Positions 62,001-64,000 of a stretch of DNA of 64,000 bases are shown here, piece by piece. The stretch comes from Actinomycetota bacterium (GTDB lineage Bacteria > Actinomycetota > CADDZG01 > WHSQ01): the NCBI GenBank assembly GCA_009380005.1, contig WHSQ01000001.1, forward strand, positions 122,258 to 186,257, given 5' to 3'. Under the pieces are notes generated by a model. It did not search any database, was not told where the DNA came from, and was given only the letters and a program-made list of their open reading frames with translations. The first letter of the stretch is position 1. Every line of letters starts with the position of its first letter. The position numbers were made by a program, and so were the translations under genes.

Positions 62001-62962
62001 AGCCAGTCCTTGCGTTTGAAGAAAACGTAGAGACCCAGGCTCAATACCCCCATCAATGCGATTGCGAACCAGAACCCGAACAGGGTCTGGTCCCGAGGCA
62101 CGAGGACGAAGTTCATCCCATAGATCCCGGCGATCACCGTGCTGGCTGCGAAGATCGCCGCCCAGGCCGAGAGCTTCTTGTTGATCTCGTTCAGCGTCCG
62201 CGCCTGGGCGCCCTGCGTCAGGTCTAGGACCGCCTGTGAGAGGTCATCGATGCTGTGGATCTGGTCGACCATCCTGAGCACGTGGTCGTTGACGTCCCGG
62301 AAGAGATCGTGCGTTGTCTCGGGCAGATGGCGCCGCCCGTCCTCCGTGGCCCAGTCCAGTACCCGGCTCAAGGGCAGCGTGTACCTCCGGAGGCGCGAGG
62401 TTCGCTGCTTCAGGGAGTAGATGTGCTTCTGCACGGCGACGTCCGGCTGATCGAGGACGGCTTCTTCGATGAGCTCTACCTCTTCCTCGAGCCGATCGGC
62501 GATGGCGCCGTAATCGTCGACCACGACGTCCAACAAGGTGTGAAGTAGATGTCCCGGGTGGTCCGCTTCGTCCTCGAGCTCCTGCCACCGTTCCTTGGCC
62601 TCGTTCAGCAACCGGCCGGCTCCACCGTGGATCGTGAGGACGTAGCGCCCGCCGATGAAGCACGATAGCTGGACGGCTTCGAGCTGGCCGTCCACCTCGT
62701 CGAGCTCGTGGAACACGAGAAAGAGGTGGTTCTCGTAGGCCTCCACCTTGGGGCGCTGGCGGAGGTGGACGGCGTCCTCCACGGCCAAAGGGTGCAGGTC
62801 GAACTCTTCGGCGATGACCCGGACGTCATCGGCGCTCAGGTCCTTGACGTCCGCCTCGGCCCAGACCAGATTGCCCTGCTTCGCACGCAGATCGGAAACC
62901 GTCGACACATCGTCGACCTGCTCCCAGCCGGCGTCTTTGGAGTGGCAGACCGCTAGCAGCAT
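61997..62962 (-). CDS. corA: CorA magnesium/cobalt transporter
   Basis: A 321-residue CorA-type channel: long cytosolic helical region, then two C-terminal membrane helices with the signature YGMNF between them and the charged KRKDWL tail. It takes up Mg2+ or Co2+ in response to low internal ion. It heads an operon with a binding protein and a CDF exporter, a coherent metal-ion set. Confidence 0.95.
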   Translation of the reverse strand: MLLAVCHSKDAGWEQVDDVSTVSDLRAKQGNLVWAEADVKDLSADDVRVIAEEFDLHPLAVEDAVHLRQRPKVEAYENHLFLVFHELDEVDGQLEAVQLSCFIGGRYVLTIHGGAGRLLNEAKERWQELEDEADHPGHLLHTLLDVVVDDYGAIADRLEEEVELIEEAVLDQPDVAVQKHIYSLKQRTSRLRRYTLPLSRVLDWATEDGRRHLPETTHDLFRDVNDHVLRMVDQIHSIDDLSQAVLDLTQGAQARTLNEINKKLSAWAAIFAASTVIAGIYGMNFVLVPRDQTLFGFWFAIALMGVLSLGLYVFFKRKDWL

Positions 62963-63071
62963 GATTGGACGATACGTCCATTCCCGGGGCCCGATCCGGC
63001 ATCTAACCTGGCGTTTCCGGTTGCCCGGCAGGCATCACGCGGGCAGGTGAAACGAAACGGAGGGGTACGAG

Positions 63072-64000
63072 ATGGCCACGCAGGCCGATCCGATGATCGA
63101 ACGCGCACAAGAGGTGCAGCGGCAGGAGGTCGAACGCTACGAGAAGCGCACGCCTAGGTCGCGCGCTCTTTACGACAGGGCCGAAGGCTCTATGCCGTTC
63201 GGCGTCAGCTCCAGCTTCCAGGCCGGGGACCCGTACCCGATCTACCTAGCGTCGGGGAAGGGCAGTGAGGTCAGGGACGTGGACGGCAACACGTACATCG
63301 ATTATCACAACGGCTTCGGGACGATGGTCGTCGGGCACGCGCATCCCAAGGTCGCCGAGGCGATCGAGAAGGCCGCCCGTTCCGGCACCCACTTCGCCGC
63401 GACCACGCAGACGGGCGTGGAATCGGCCGAAGAGATCAAGCGCCGCTTCGGCATCGATAAGGTCCGCTTCACCAACTCCGGCACGGAGGCGACGATGGAT
63501 GCGATCCGGCTCGCCCGGGCGGCGACGGGTCGCGAGACGCTCCTCAAGGTCGAGGGCTCCTACCACGGTCATCACGATGCGGTCATGTACTCGGTCGTCC
63601 CGACGATGGACTCCGGTGGTCCGGAGGAGCGACCGTGGACCGTACCGTTCTCGCGGGGTATCCCTGAAGACACGGCCAAGCACACCAAGATCGTGCCCTT
63701 CAACGACGTCGATGCGCTGGCTACGATCCTGTCCGAGAACCCCGGCATCGGCACGATGATCATGGAGCCGGTGATGATGAATATCGGGATCGTCATGCCG
63801 CAGGAGGGTTACCTACAAGGGGTCCGAGAGCTGTGCGACAAGCACGGTGTCGTGTTGATCTTCGACGAGGTGAAGACCGGCGTCACGATCGCACCCGGCG
63901 GCGCCACCGAGTACTTCGGCGTGCGGCCCGATCTCGTCTGCCTCGCCAAGGCCATCGGGGGCGGCACGCCGGTCGGCGCCTTTGGGGGCCGGGCCGACAT
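63072..64000 (+). CDS. class III aminotransferase, GSA-like (partial)
   Basis: The first 309 residues of a GSA-type aminotransferase, cut by the window edge. Present are YIDYHNGFGTMVVGHAHP, the PLP SGTEATMDAIRLARA loop, YHGHHDAVMYS, IFDEVKTG and Schiff-base Lys293 (CLAKAIGGG). Such enzymes include glutamate-1-semialdehyde aminomutase (haem biosynthesis) and related aminomutases; the N-terminal 50 residues are longer than in HemL, so a paralogue is more likely. No stop codon is seen. Confidence 0.88.
   Translation, partial: MATQADPMIERAQEVQRQEVERYEKRTPRSRALYDRAEGSMPFGVSSSFQAGDPYPIYLASGKGSEVRDVDGNTYIDYHNGFGTMVVGHAHPKVAEAIEKAARSGTHFAATTQTGVESAEEIKRRFGIDKVRFTNSGTEATMDAIRLARAATGRETLLKVEGSYHGHHDAVMYSVVPTMDSGGPEERPWTVPFSRGIPEDTAKHTKIVPFNDVDALATILSENPGIGTMIMEPVMMNIGIVMPQEGYLQGVRELCDKHGVVLIFDEVKTGVTIAPGGATEYFGVRPDLVCLAKAIGGGTPVGAFGGRAD

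Overview
This 64 kb window is gene-dense, high-GC DNA with frequent GTG and TTG starts, many 1-8 nt gene overlaps and strong AGGAGG-type ribosome binding sites. Actinobacterial family content (homodimeric AceE, PknB-type kinase, WS/DGAT acyltransferase, DUF3618 and phage-holin-like stress proteins, Zincin_1 metalloprotease, RsbW-like kinase) points to a chromosomal segment of an uncultured or poorly characterised member of the Actinomycetota. That placement is inference. I see no rRNA, tRNA, CRISPR array, IS element or prophage.

Layout. 0-5 kb is accessory-like: a lipoprotein, a divergent HigB/HigA-type pair, a CopG-type antitoxin with a toxin whose middle is out of frame, YccF, and a TetR/SnoaL divergon. 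5-12 kb holds membrane proteins of unknown function, an MFS exporter and a three-gene stress cluster. 12-18.7 kb has an ECF sigma/anti-sigma pair, a small zincin, a CoA ligase, an SrpA-type catalase and a CapA-like phosphatase. 18.9-22.7 kb has a CBS protein, AceE and a methyltransferase. 22.8-28 kb is a signalling block: hybrid kinase, HD-GYP regulator, receiver, RsbW-like kinase and a frameshifted receiver. After a thiolase, 29.6-31.2 kb encodes a TasA-like protein, a SipW-type signal peptidase and a second secreted protein sharing the same N-terminal motif. 31.9-37 kb carries nucleotide-sugar genes (GalE, Ugd, UDP-glucuronate decarboxylase) around a membrane HD-GYP protein.

37-39 kb holds a secreted thermonuclease followed by a VapBC-type module, beyond which lies a degraded copy of a nuclease 3' end. 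39-45 kb has transporters, a PknB-like kinase and a class V aminotransferase. 45-49.4 kb encodes an SbcD/YhaN-like pair and a KDPG aldolase. 49.4-56.9 kb has a WS/DGAT enzyme, a repair methyltransferase, phosphoesterase, small proteins, oxidoreductases and hydrolases. 56.9-63 kb has a zinc-ribbon membrane protein, an MBL hydrolase, two cupredoxin lipoproteins and an overlapping operon CorA / solute-binding lipoprotein / CDF. The window ends inside a GSA-type aminotransferase.

Most distinctive points: the TasA/SipW/FN3 cluster; the VapBC module flanked by an intact and a relic nuclease 3' end, with a promoter that predicts a leaderless mRNA; two genes that appear to start at CTG; two frame-disrupted small genes; and paired palindromic boxes before a membrane HD-GYP gene.
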